Shown: piece after piece, positions 51,901 to 63,687 of the stretch
Position numbering within the stretch: the first letter of the stretch is position 1
Layout: each line of letters begins with the position of its first letter
From: Watersipora subatra
Lineage: Eukaryota > Bryozoa > Gymnolaemata > Cheilostomatida > Watersiporidae
DNA: 64,000 nt
Direction of reading: 5' to 3'
Assembly: GCF_963576615.1 (NCBI RefSeq)
Contig: NC_088715.1
Span: forward strand, 58,091,302-58,155,301
Notes under the pieces: generated by a model
Database searches by the model: none
What the model was told of the DNA's origin: nothing
The model's input: the letters and a program-made list of their open reading frames with translations, nothing else
Program-made: the position numbers and the translations under genes

Positions 51901-54900
51901 TGATATCAATGACTATGATATCAGTGACTGACTATGATATCAGTGACTGACTATGATATCAGTGACTGACTATGATATTTGTGACTATGGTACCAGTGAC
52001 TGACTATGATATCAATGACTATGATATCAGTGACTATGGTATCAGTGACAGATTATGATATCAGTGACTATGGTACCAGTGACTGACTATGATTTCAGTG
52101 ACTATGGTACCAGTGACTGACTATGATATCAATGGCTATGATATTAGTGACTAACGTATCAGTGACTGACTATTATATTAATGACTATGATATCAGTGAC
52201 TGACTATGATATCAGTGACTATGGTACCAGTGACTGACTATGATATCAATGACTATGATATCAGTGACTATGGTATCAGTGACAGATTATGATATCAGTG
52301 ACTATGGTACCACTGACTGACTATGATTTCAGTGACTATGGTACCAGTGACTGACTATGATATCAATGACTATGGTATTAGTGACTAACGTATCAGTGAC
52401 TGACTATGATATCAGTGAGTACGGTATCAGTTGGTTGGCTATATATGGAGTCAATTATTCGGTTATACAGTTATACAGAAATACCCAGAGGTAGTCACTT
52501 GCTGCAGGTGTTGGCGTGTCGGTCTACCAAGTTGCATGTCAAGAGTTGTAGTCTTGTTAAAAGTGATGTTTTATTTGAACCTCTAATCAAGGCTTCAGAC
52601 TGACAAATGGATGGACAACACTTTTATTATGGTGCAAATATATTTGTTACTTTATTTTAAACATTTATAATGGACTGTTTATGGGAGGCTTGACTGAGTG
52701 GAATGTGTTCCCTATTGCCATGACATCAGAGTGTATAATAACTGCTGATATGATACCAATAAAGATGGTATCAGTGAATGAGGTATCGATTCATATGATA
52801 TGGTAATGTGAGATGACCTCAGTATAGAGATCTAACCATGCGAATGAAATTGTTTCTGCAAACCTATTGTTCATAGTAACTCCTATGCTATGTTGTTACA
52901 TACAGGTAGTAACTCTATGTAACTCCTATGCCATGTTGTTACGTACAGGTAGTAGCTCTATGTGATTCCTATGCTATGTTGTTACATACATGTAGCACCT
53001 CTATATAATTCCTATACTAAGTTGTTACATACAGGTAGTAACTCTATGTAATTCCTATGCTATGTCGTTACTCACAGGTAGTAACTCTATGTAACTCCTA
53101 TGCCATGTTGTTACGTACAGGTAGTAGCTCTATGTGATTCCTATGCTATGTTGTTACATACATGTAGCACCTCTATATAATTCCTATACTAAGTTGTTAC
53201 ATACAGGTAGTAGCTCTATGTAATTCCTATGCTATTTTATAACATACAGGTAGTAACTCTATGTAACTCCTATGCTATGTTGTTACTTACAGGTAGTAGC
53301 TCTATGTAAGTTCTAAGCTATGTTGTTACATACAGGTAGTAACTCTATACATAATTCCTATGCTAAGTTGTTACATACAGGTAGTAACTCTATATAATTC
53401 CGATGCTAAGTTGTTACATACAGATAGCAACTCTATATAATTCCTATGCTAAGTTTTTACATACAGATAGTAACTCTATGTAATTCCTATGCTATGTTGC
53501 TATATACAGGTAGTAGCTCTATGTAATTCCTATGCTACGTTGTTACATACAGGTAGTAACTCTATGTAATTCCTATGCTATGTTGTTACATACATGCAGC
53601 ACCTCTATATAATTCCTATGCTATGTTGTTACATACATGTAGCACCTCTATATAATTCCTAGGCCAAGTTGTTACATACAGGTAGTAACTCTATGTAATT
53701 CCTATGCTATGTTGTTACATACAGGTAGCACTTCTATGTAATTCCTATGCTAAGTTGTTACACACAGGTAGTAGCTCTATGTAATTCCTACGCTATGTTG
53801 TTACACACAGGTAGTAACTCTGTGTTGGTAACATGCAATGTACATGATAACTCCACAAGCACTGAGCACTATGTGTCACTACTACACAGTCAACGCATGT
53901 TTATAGGACATACCATGAGCATCTTGACAGGCAGAAGAGAGATGAGGATAAGCCTACGATTGGCTCGGGATGACCTATGACAGTGCTCGAAGGCAAACGT
54001 CAGGTACTCGTCAGCTGCTTTGAAGTCATTTTCAAACATGCACTTTCTTCCCACATAGTAGCTGTAGAATATATTTACAGACAATGGCACTCATGTCGTA
54101 TCAAGAGGTTCAAGAGAGTGGTCATCAGTCATCACAATCTACAAATCTATCAGCTGCCAGCAAGGCTAGACAGATTTAGTTCTAAAATTTTCATACAAAC
54201 TAGTTTGTATGAAACTGACAGTCTAGTGTGAGAGATTGTCAGGCGTAAAAACTCTACAAAAAAGTATTCAGTAGTAACCAGTGTGTACTTGAGTGGTGCA
54301 GTTGTTGGAGCAGTGGCCCACCATGCTTAAAGTTGCAAGTTCAAAACCGGTGTGATGCAATATTTTTTTCCCAACCGTGGCTTCAGACACACAGAGACAT
54401 CTCTTATTATAGTAAAGATTATTTGAGAGAAGTTAGGAGACGAGTACAACTTGCGCGACTTACATCCACCTGTACTTACATCCACCTGTACTTACATCTA
54501 CCCATACTTACATCTACCCGTAGTTATGTCCACCCGTTGTTACATCCACCAGTACTTACATCCACTCGTACTTACATCCACCCGTACTTACATCTACCCG
54601 TACTTACATCCACCCGTACTCACATCCACCCGTACTCCCATCCACCCGTACTTACATCCACCCGTACTTATATCCACCCGTACTTATATCCACCCGTACT
54701 TATATCCACCCGTACTTATATCCACCCGTACTTATATCCACCCGTACTTACATCCACTCGTACTTACATCCACCCGTACTTACATCCACCCGTACTTACA
54801 TCCACCCGTACTAACATCCACTCGTACTTACATCCACCCGTACTTACATCCACCCATACTTACATCCACCCGTACTTACATCCACCCGTACTTACATCCA

Positions 54901-57200
54901 CCCGTACTTACATCCACCCGTACTTACATCCACCCGTACTTACATCCACACGTACTTAGATCCACCCATACTTACATCCACCGGTAGTTATGTCCACTCG
55001 TACTTACATCCACCCATAGTTATGTCCACCCGTACTTACATCCACCTGTAGTTATGTCCACCTGTACTTACATCCACCCATACTTACGTCTACTCACACT
55101 CACATTTACCCGTACTCACATCCACCCATACATACATGCACCTTCAGCAGATTCACTCACTAAGTAGACATCGTCATGGAAACATATTAGCACGACCAGA
55201 AAACTACGCATGTACGAAGTGTACATGATGTGTAACCAACAAGCAGATTTCAATTTTTTTGGTGTTTTACATGCATGTTTCAAATTTTTATATTTTGTTC
55301 CAATTTGTATTTTTAGTTTTTAATCAAACGCGATGATAGTTTGCTGAAAGACCAATCCAATTACATATATATTGAGAGGAGTGACAAAGTTTGTGGGTGT
55401 TTCCCATCTCCAGGCATATAAAATCTATGTAGGCAAAATTCTTGAATATTGCTCAGCAATTTTTATTGCTTTTACCAGCAAAAATGTCAATATGATAGAG
55501 CTTTGTCAGAACTGCGCTATTCGTATCATAGCCTACTTGGTGCTTCTAAAAACTTTTCTGTGACCGCAGGATGTGAGAATCTTGACTTATTTAAGCTGGC
55601 TGTATGGCATAGTGAATCTTGCACTGGGCTTTGTCAGTCTGCTGTTTCAAGCTTCAAATGCTTAATAAAAGACTAACAAAAATATTTAAACCTCTCAAAC
55701 AACATAATTATGGCTACAGTCAAATAGAAAGTTTTAAAACCAAAATATCGATCATGATTTGGTAAATATGCATTTAGACATTTCTAGTCACCTACTTTTC
55801 CTGTTAATCAATTATTCTTTACTTTGGATGTTCTCATGAGATATAAAAGTTGTAGAGATATGTGTTTTTATATATTTGAATGACAACTTTAAGAAAGATG
55901 TTAATGTATAATACAAAACATTTGACCTAGATTCACACTGCCTCATATGTTCTTGAATATACACCATGAATGTATAAGGTCCAAGTTGCCTAGATCGGTT
56001 CCAACTAGCTGGTTGTAACGCGACCTGGTCGCTTACAACTGGTTGGTCGAATCCAATCTAGGTCATAGCTTGATAGTGAGTGGATAGTGAGTGTTGTTCG
56101 TTCCCAGCTTGCACCGAAGAAATTTAACAAGTAATAAAAAACCTTAACAGCAATGAGCTACGAAAACCATCTATTTATGATGTAGAAATTTTTTTTAAAT
56201 TATTCTAAAAGCTAAAATAGAGGAGATGATCCATAACTGATCAAACAAGCAGATGAAATGCAAATCAACAAAATAGTGCATTTTTTAGAGTTTAATAAAC
56301 TTTAGAGGTCACAAATTATTTCTTGTAATACCAAAACTATTTAACGTTTTGGAAATCTGCCCGCAAAACAGGCTACCAGATAGAAGTGGTTTGCTAATAT
56401 CACTGGATTGTCCAGTCCAACTAGTACTATAACAGGCTGTGACATGTTGTGACAGATTGATGGCCTGGCCACAAACTTACCGATAAGTGACGAGCTGTGA
56501 CAGCGAGAATTTATCTTTTATCGGCAAACTATCTATGGCTCTTGTCAGCGGCTTACATAGGTGCAGCTTGTTGATCTATAAATATTAAAAACCTTCCTTT
56601 GAAACTGTCACCTACGAACCTGTCCTTTCACCTGTGAACCTGTACCCGTTGAATTTGTCACCTGTGAACCTGGCATCTTTCAACAATAATACACACGCGT
56701 ACACAACTGCAAACTAGGATTTATTAATAGAAATAGCAAATGTTATAAATATTGCTATACATAATAGCAAATAGCTATTTCAAAACCTAATAGATTGTAA
56801 AAGAGTTAGTTACTAGGATGATTAGAACAAAAAAAACTACATGTTTGCATTAATATGTTTCACATTGACTCCTTGTACATATTCGCATGTTTCACAAATG
56901 TTAGTGTCCATCCATGTTAGTGTTATGATCCATGCATTTACATGTGAGTAAAACGACAAGAAATACAGCTCAACAGAACTTTAGCAAGTTAGTTCTAACA
57001 AATCCACAGATCAATTCTAATAACAAACATGGTGAGTTACTATTTTGCCATAATATTACCACTTGAAAAGTAAACTGAGTGGATATTGAGCTTACAAGAG
57101 AAATATGGAGGCTGCATAGCTTACCCTGAAGTATATCTTAAAGAGCTGGTTGACTAGATTCAGCATACCCCATTTCTTTGAATTCTCGGGAGTTGACCGA
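48885..57200 (-). CDS. PCID2: PCID2, PCI-domain subunit of TREX-2 (3' seven exons, partial)
   Basis: Minus-strand gene. PCID2 (yeast Thp1) pairs with GANP and DSS1 in the TREX-2 complex at nuclear pores and helps nuclear export of mRNA; its PCI fold (helical repeats plus winged helix) binds nucleic acid. Seven exons join in phase to 243 residues and a stop: 57125-57200, 56481-56575, 53914-54061, 51550-51623, 50989-51114, 50333-50456 and 48885-48974. The order follows the known family: [36 protein letters not shown]...[47 protein letters not shown] and [12 protein letters not shown]...PFPAL. Family proteins are near 400 residues, so about 150 N-terminal residues are missing: their exons lie beyond the window or were not recognised between 57201 and 64000. 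Introns hold four minisatellites. One intron appears to use a GC donor. Confidence 0.9.
48975..50332. other. PCID2 last intron
   Basis: No repeats or other genes recognised. A 131-codon minus-strand frame over 50168-50563 is the previous exon plus read-through into this intron. Confidence 0.6.
50333..50456 (-). CDS. PCID2: PCID2 exon (winged helix part)
   Basis: Acceptor CACATTGTAG|G. Encodes [20 protein letters not shown] and [15 protein letters not shown]. The next family residue (G of GKVKG) lies in the last exon, so the exon must end after GAG, at GAG|GCACGG. That is a GC donor, not GT. Confidence 0.85.
50457..50988. other. PCID2 intron with diverged internal repeats
   Basis: A diverged repeat of GGCATAGAGGTAT-like blocks (about 50640-50960, period near 110) and a (GA)n run at 50811-50838. 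Confidence 0.5.
50989..51114 (-). CDS. PCID2: PCID2 exon (PCI core)
   Basis: Acceptor TCTCTTGCAG|G, donor AAAGT|GTAAGC. Encodes [20 protein letters not shown] and [18 protein letters not shown], the best conserved part of the family. Enters with one base completing a codon, leaves with two. Confidence 0.9.
51115..51549. other. PCID2 intron
   Basis: Nothing recognised beyond repeated AGCATGTCAGCA motifs at 51150-51220. Confidence 0.5.
51550..51623 (-). CDS. PCID2: PCID2 short exon
   Basis: Acceptor CCTTTGTAG|GGT, donor GTAAA|GTGAGT. 74 bases, phase 0 in and 2 out. Encodes [20 protein letters not shown], aligning with the family segment between LLPVKML and GNLL. Confidence 0.85.
51830..52435. 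repeat. Mixed minisatellite of GATATCAGTGACT type
   Basis: Blocks TATGATATCAGTGACTGAC and TATGGTACCAGTGACTGAC alternate irregularly. A longer segment of about 240 bp (51890-52140) recurs at 52200-52400, giving a higher-order duplication. Confidence 0.9.
52495..52645 (+). repeat. Diverged SINE-like fragment
   Basis: GCTGCAGGTGTTGGCGTGTC, AGTTGCATGTCAAGAGTTGT and an end CTTTTATTATGG resemble a decayed family-1 SINE body and tail. Confidence 0.35.
52880..53830. repeat. 43-bp minisatellite, about 22 copies
   Basis: Unit GTTGTTACATACAGGTAGTA followed by ACTCTATGTAATTCCTATGCTAT. Variants CATGTAGCACCTCTATATAA are interspersed. Ends about 85 bases before the PCID2 exon at 53914. Confidence 0.95.
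53914..54061 (-). CDS. PCID2: PCID2 exon (YYVGRK exon)
   Basis: Acceptor TATTCTACAG|C, donor CTCATG|GTATGT. The first base completes a codon, and the exon leaves in phase 0. Encodes [30 protein letters not shown] and LLPVKMLM, near-identical to the family consensus. Confidence 0.9.
54214..54422 (+). repeat. tRNA-derived SINE (family 1)
   Basis: Head CTGACAGTCTAGTGTGAGAG then ATTGTCAGG, tRNA-like part with GAGTGGTGCAGTTGTTGG and B-box AAGTTCAAAACCGG, tail TTATTATAGTAAAGATT. Confidence 0.7.
54455..55140. repeat. 16-bp minisatellite, about 42 copies
   Basis: Unit ACTTACATCCACCCGT with scattered substitutions, more diverged at both ends. It lies in a PCID2 intron. The proline-threonine frames of 178-208 codons across it are repeat artefacts. 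Confidence 0.95.
55370..55676 (+). pseudogene. Non-LTR retrotransposon (LINE) RT C-terminal remnant
   Basis: [16 protein letters not shown]...[12 protein letters not shown] resembles the segment after the RT domain of LINEs (pattern LEYxSxxW...IExVQxRAxRxI). After a frameshift near 55555 the frame at 55561-55676 gives [16 protein letters not shown], which continues that pattern. Short and diverged. Confidence 0.45.
55677..56480. other. PCID2 intron with an imperfect hairpin
   Basis: 56001-56046 forms an inverted repeat CCAACTAGCTGGTTGTAA...TTACAACTGGTTGG with a CGACC/GGTCG loop stem. Otherwise nothing recognised. Confidence 0.5.
56481..56575 (-). CDS. PCID2: PCID2 exon (INKLHLCKP exon)
   Basis: Acceptor ATTTATAG|ATC, donor TATCG|GTAAGT. 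Phase 0 in, 2 out. Encodes [20 protein letters not shown] and FSLSQLVTY, matching the family segment just before YYVGRK. Confidence 0.9.
56576..57124. other. PCID2 intron
   Basis: CACCTGTGAACCTG-like repeats three times at 56608-56670. Otherwise nothing recognised. Confidence 0.5.
57125..57200 (-). CDS. PCID2: PCID2 exon, most upstream one found
   Basis: Acceptor TATTTTAG|T, donor TTCAGG|GTAAGC. Its first base completes a codon begun in an exon I could not find. Encodes [18 protein letters not shown]. Confidence 0.85.
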
Positions 57201-58280
57201 CTAAAATACAGCAACATATGACATTGAACTGGCACTTTCAAACAGGTGCTACATGTATATGTCAGAAGGATAATGAATAATGATTCATAACCTGTAAACT
57301 ATGCAGGAGTGTTGAGTTACAAGAGCGAGCAGGAAGTAGCTAGCCTGATGTTCTCACTTGCGCAAGTAAACAAGTGAATTGTAAAGACCAACTCATTTAG
57401 CCTGAAAAGTAGTAGAATTCTAGAAAAATCTTTTGAAGTGCTGAGTAATGAGCAGTAACACCTTATGACCTGATTAGCATTTGTTTTTCAGTTGTGCTAT
57501 ATATAAATTATACATATAAATATATATATAAATTATACATATAAATATATATACAAATATATACATATAAGTAAAAGCGTAAGATCCGAGCAGAGTGCTC
57601 AATGATAAAATCAGAGCAAGTTAAAATCAATAAAACAGACTTTAGATAAATAGTAATAAAGTGTTTTATCTAAAGTTATAGTCTGTTTTATTGATTTTAT
57701 ACAAATATATATATTTGTATATATACAAATATATATATACAGTGTATATTATATTTATATAATATAATTTATATATATAAATATATATACAAACATATAT
57801 ATATATACAAATATATATATTATATTTATATATATTTATATATATGTAAATACATATACAAATTAGCTCGTACGATAAGCTGCTCCAATCTCAAAACAAA
57901 TAGCAAAATTAAACTTGTTGAAAGGTGACCACACCAGTTGAGATTGCGAAACCCTGCTCTATCTTTCTGCTGCTAAAAGATAGTAGTATTTTGTACAAGA
58001 TATACCAACTCTTGCGATATGTATCTCTTTTCAAAGGCAAAATGATAAGAAGCAACCATCCGTAGAACCGACCGATTTGCAACATCAGCGGTAAAGATGA
58101 AAATCGCTAAACTAAAAAGCAAAGCATCATACCCATGGCTATTTTAAAACCTAAAAGATTGCAAGTGTTAGGTATTTCATCATTAAAACTAAATCTAAAT
58201 TACATGCATTAATATGTTCCAAGTTGATTCTTCTTCTTTCAGGGGGTCACGAGGGTCATAGCAAATCCTGGTATAGAATT
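57201..58280. other. PCID2 intron with AT microsatellite
   Basis: 57495-57860 consists of TATATAAATATATATA-type repeats interrupted by a short unique part. An inverted pair AATCAATAAAACAGAC...GTCTGTTTTATTGATT at 57626-57697 forms a hairpin. No PCID2 exon recognised. Confidence 0.6.
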
Positions 58281-58289
58281 TATTGGGAC

Positions 58290-58440
58290 TATTTGCTCAA
58301 GAGATTTGGCGCATAGGCGATTGTGATTGAATGCCTTTCCTAACACCGCTGATGGCTCTGGTGTGACTCAAACTACTAATCTACTAACCATTAGCCAGCA
58401 CTACACCCTCGAACCACGACTGTTCCCATGTTCTACAATG
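58290..58440 (-). repeat. tRNA-derived SINE (family 2), minus strand
   Basis: The minus strand reads CGTGGTTCGAGGGTGTAGTG, then GTGTTAGGAAAGGCATTCAA and GCGCCAAATCTC, matching the body of the copy at 21512. Confidence 0.6.
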
Positions 58441-60088
58441 ATTTTTTGTACATATCCTTATGAGTTTTACGATTATTACTGTATATGATCCATGCATCTA
58501 CATATAAGGTGATAGAAAATATAGCTCAGCAAACTTCTAGCAAGTTGGTTATAGCAAACACTGAACAAACTTAGAGCAATAGCAATAATAAACATCATCA
58601 GCTACTGTCTCAATATAATGCTAGCGGCTGAAAGAGAAAAATGAATGAACATTGATGAGTTTTTAATGGTTTACCAAGACTTTTTCTCCATTCAGATATC
58701 TCTTTCATTCTCTTGCAGTCAGCCATTTAAACCATGACTGTTTTATGGTTTAGGCTTTATCCCTCACTTATTATTGATTTGTGCCATTTCCATAACATTA
58801 AATGCAAAAATTATTAAGGAACACCAGCTTTTGCATTATTACAGTCCCTATCTCTGCAGTAGAGAGATGAAGCCCAGATGGTAGGAACAGGTCCAGACAT
58901 ACTGGCATCCACTGGCACCCTGGGTTTGCTGCAGGAGCTAGCCAGAAGATAGGTTTATCTATCCCCTGCCTCTGAGTGTGGCCACGGCCCATTTTCTAGG
59001 AAGTCGAGCCAGCCTCTTTGTTGGGGATTTTCTTCATTCCAACAAGATGCCCAGATTCACCCAGCCAGCTTAAGGCTGGCGTTGCCAGTTTAGTCGCCGG
59101 CAATCTGACTCATGATGCAGGTTGCATCCGCCTTCATGGTTATCTGATAGCGGGTACAAGTACCTGAGCCTTTTTAGATAAGAACAATATTTACCATTTA
59201 CACACGATTGGACAAAAAATGCAATTAGTTAAACTTTGTTGAATTCTCTCAGCGGGCCCAATTATAGATACAGACTCATATACATGTACTTCATCTTGTT
59301 ATTTGCACCAATTTAAATAACCTAACACAGTTGAATTAGATACAAACGACTTCCTGTATACTTTCCCCATTGATTTTCCTTTTCTAGTTCCTACCTAATA
59401 ACTTATGGCTACATAAAATTGATTGTTATGACAATTACATTGCAGCAGCTAATAAAAATGTAAACTGTATGTCCAAGTGAGCTTATATTGTTCATAGCTT
59501 GAGAAACTTAAATACTGGAAATGAAGCCGAACAGCAATAACATAGATTACTGATTATGCGATCTCAGGCTAGCTATCCTAAATCAGTTCCCTAATTGAGA
59601 CTGTTTCACATTCTTTTACTACTCGTAGCTAAAGGAGATGAGGTCTCAGTAGCAATAAGCTAAACCAACTACAGAATCCACTCCTTCACTCATCAATCGT
59701 CCTCCCCTTCAACTTCAACTCGTAGCTTGATATGGCTCCTAGTTTAACACTTTCAAGCCTAATCTTCTATATAGAAGCGAGTCACCTGATTATAAACGAT
59801 ATTAACAACTTTTTGTCAACTGAGAAAGCACTTAAAATAGCACTACGCATTATGCACTATGCATTATGCACTACGCATTATGCACTACGCATTATGCACT
59901 ATGCATTATGCACTACGCATTATGCACTATGCACTATGCATTTGAACTGAATATCTTATTGAAGCTCGAAGATAGCACAACTCAACAAAAAAAAACTGCA
60001 ACAAAGTAGAATAAATAGTTGTTTTCACACTCTTCAAAGAAGTGATGTTATAGAGGTACCTGAAGAAACATAATAATAATGATTGCAG
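58441..60088. other. Intergenic or intronic sequence before the 36-bp array
   Basis: 58810-59170 is less AT-rich and may be an unrecognised transposon piece. 59843-59940 is a 14-bp repeat (GCACTATGCATTAT, about 7 copies). No PCID2 exon recognised. Confidence 0.5.
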
Positions 60089-63000
60089 TACACTGAGACT
60101 GGTAGAGTGTGTATATTTGTTATGTACACCGAGACTGGTAGAGTGTGTATATTTGTTATGTACACTGAGACTGGTAGAGTGTGTATATTTGTTATGTACA
60201 CTGAGACTGGTAGAGTGTGTATATTTGTTATGTACACTGAGACTGGTAGAGTGTGTATATTTGTTATGTACACTGAGACTGGTAGAGTGTGTATATTTGT
60301 TATGTACACCGAGACTGGTAGAGTGTGTATATTTGTTATGTACACTGAGACTGGTAGAGTGTGTATATTTGTTATGTACACTGAGACTGGTAGAGTGTGT
60401 ATATTTGTTATGTACACCGAGACTGGTAGAGTGTGTATATTTGTTATGTACACTGAGACTGGTAGAGTGTGTATATTTGTTATGTACACTGAGACTGGTA
60501 GAGTGTGTATATTTGTTATGTACACCGAGACTGGTAGAGTGTGTATATTTGTTATGTACACTGAGACTGGTAGAGTGTGTATATTTGTTATGTACACTGA
60601 GACTGGTAGAGTGTGTATATTTGTTATGTACACTGAGACTGGTAGAGTGTGTATATTTGTTATGTACACCGAGACTGGTAGAGTGTGTATATTTGTTATG
60701 TACACCGAGACTGGTAGAGTGTGTATATTTGTTATGTACACTGAGACTGGTAGAGTGTGTATATTTGTTATGTACACCGAGACTGGTAGAGTGTGTATAT
60801 TTGTTATGTACACTGAGACTGGTAGAGTGTGTATATTTGTTATGTACACCGAGACTGGTAGAGTGTGTATATTTGTTATGTACACCGAGACTGGTAGAGT
60901 GTGTATATTTGTTATGTACACCGAGACTGGTAGAGTGTGTATATTTGTTATGTACACTGAGACTGGTAGAGTGTGTATATTTGTTATGTACACCGAGACT
61001 GGTAGAGTGTGTATATTTGTTATGTACACTGAGACTGGTAGAGTGTGTATATTTGTTATGTACACCGAGACTGGTAGAGTGTGTATATTTGTTATGTACA
61101 CCGAGACTGGTAGAGTGTGTATATTTGTTATGTACACTGAGACTGGTAGAGTGTGTATATTTGTTATGTACACCGAGACTGGTAGAGTGTGTATATTTGT
61201 TATGTACACTGAGACTGGTAGAGTGTGTATATTTGTTATGTACACTGAGACTGGTAGAGTGTGTATATTTGTTATGTACACCGAGACTGGTAGAGTGTGT
61301 ATATTTGTTATGTACACTGAGACTGGTAGAGTGTGTATATTTGTTATGTACACCGAGACTGGTAGAGTGTGTATATTTGTTATGTACACCGAGACTGGTA
61401 GAGTGTGTATATTTGTTATGTACACCGAGACTGGTAGAGTGTGTATATTTGTTATGTACACCGAGACTGGTAGAGTGTGTATATTTGTTATGTACACCGA
61501 GACTGGTAGAGTGTGTATATTTGTTATGTACACCGAGACTGGTAGAGTGTGTATATTTGTTATGTACACCGAGACTGGTAGAGTGTGTATATTTGTTATG
61601 TACACCGAGACTGGTAGAGTGTGTATATTTGTTATGTACACTGAGACTGGTAGAGTGTGTATATTTGTTATGTACACTGAGACTGGTAGAGTGTGTATAT
61701 TTGTTATGTACACTGAGACTGGTAGAGTGTGTATATTTGTTATGTACACCGAGACTGGTAGAGTGTGTATATTTGTTATGTACACCGAGACTGGTAGAGT
61801 GTGTATATTTGTTATGTACACCGAGACTGGTAGAGTGTGTATATTTGTTATGTACACCGAGACTGGTAGAGTGTGTATATTTGTTATGTACACCGAGACT
61901 GGTAGAGTGTGTATATTTGTTATGTACACTGAGACTGGTAGAGTGTGTATATTTGTTATGTACACCGAGACTGGTAGAGTGTGTATATTTGTTATGTACA
62001 CTGAGACTGGTAGAGTGTGTATATTTGTTATGTACACTGAGACTGGTAGAGTGTGTATATTTGTTATGTACACTGAGACTGGTAGAGTGTGTATATTTGT
62101 TATGTACACCGAGACTGGTAGAGTGTGTATATTTGTTATGTACACTGAGACTGGTAGAGTGTGTATATTTGTTATGTACACCGAGACTGGTAGAGTGTGT
62201 ATATTTGTTATGTACACCGAGACTGGTAGAGTGTGTATATTTGTTATGTACACCGAGACTGGTAGAGTGTGTATATTTGTTATGTACACCGAGACTGGTA
62301 GAGTGTGTATATTTGTTATGTACACCGAGACTGGTAGAGTGTGTATATTTGTTATGTACACTGAGACTGGTAGAGTGTGTATATTTGTTATGTACACCGA
62401 GACTGGTAGAGTGTGTATATTTGTTATGTACACCGAGACTGGTAGAGTGTGTATATTTGTTATGTACACTGAGACTGGTAGAGTGTGTATATTTGTTATG
62501 TACACTGAGACTGGTAGAGTGTGTATATTTGTTATGTACACTGAGACTGGTAGAGTGTGTATATTTGTTATGTACACTGAGACTGGTAGAGTGTGTATAT
62601 TTGTTATGTACACCGAGACTGGTAGAGTGTGTATATTTGTTATGTACACCGAGACTGGTAGAGTGTGTATATTTGTTATGTACACTGAGACTGGTAGAGT
62701 GTGTATATTTGTTATGTACACTGAGACTGGTAGAGTGTGTATATTTGTTATGTACACCGAGACTGGTAGAGTGTGTATATTTGTTATGTACACTGAGACT
62801 GGTAGAGTGTGTATATTTGTTATGTACACTGAGACTGGTAGAGTGTGTATATTTGTTATGTACACCGAGACTGGTAGAGTGTGTATATTTGTTATGTACA
62901 CTGAGACTGGTAGAGTGTGTATATTTGTTATGTACACCGAGACTGGTAGAGTGTGTATATTTGTTATGTACACTGAGACTGGTAGAGTGTGTATATTTGT

Positions 63001-63687
63001 TATGTACACTGAGACTGGTAGAGTGTGTATATTTGTTATGTACACCGAGACTGGTAGAGTGTGTATATTTGTTATGTACACCGAGACTGGTAGAGTGTGT
63101 ATATTTGTTATGTACACTGAGACTGGTAGAGTGTGTATATTTGTTATGTACACTGAGACTGGTAGAGTGTGTATATTTGTTATGTACACTGAGACTGGTA
63201 GAGTGTGTATATTTGTTATGTACACTGAGACTGGTAGAGTGTGTATATTTGTTATGTACACCGAGACTGGTAGAGTGTGTATATTTGTTATGTACACCGA
63301 GACTGGTAGAGTGTGTATATTTGTTATGTACACTGAGACTGGTAGAGTGTGTATATTTGTTATGTACACTGAGACTGGTAGAGTGTGTATATTTGTTATG
63401 TACACTGAGACTGGTAGAGTGTGTATATTTGTTATGTACACCGAGACTGGTAGAGTGTGTATATTTGTTATGTACACTGAGACTGGTAGAGTGTGTATAT
63501 TTGTTATGTACACTGAGACTGGTAGAGTGTGTATATTTGTTATGTACACCGAGACTGGTAGAGTGTGTATATTTGTTATGTACACTGAGACTGGTAGAGT
63601 GTGTATATTTGTTATGTACACTGAGACTGGTAGAGTGTGTATATTTGTTATGTACACTGAGACTGGTAGAGTGTGTATATTTGTTAT
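60089..63687. repeat. 36-bp satellite array, 100 copies with one variable base
   Basis: Unit TACACYGAGACTGGTAGAGT followed by GTGTATATTTGTTATG. Comparing all copies, the only variable position is Y (C or T): 48 copies have C, 52 have T. Every other base is identical throughout. The Y is the C of the sole CpG in the unit. Edges are sharp. Because 36 is a multiple of 3, frames stay open over 1190-1224 codons on both strands; these are not proteins. Confidence 0.98.

Noticed and set aside
54333-54987. Proline- and threonine-rich frames of 208 and 178 codons
   Set aside because: They translate the 16-bp minisatellite and lie antisense in a PCID2 intron.
58798-58992. 64-codon minus-strand frame MGRGHTQRQG
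   Set aside because: No resemblance to PCID2 or another family; it lies in a likely transposon-derived patch.
62393-63600. Repeated C/T block CCTTTTCCTT in units 64-73 and 82-91 of the 36-bp array
   Set aside because: In 100 two-state units a ten-unit match is expected several times by chance, so it does not prove block duplication.
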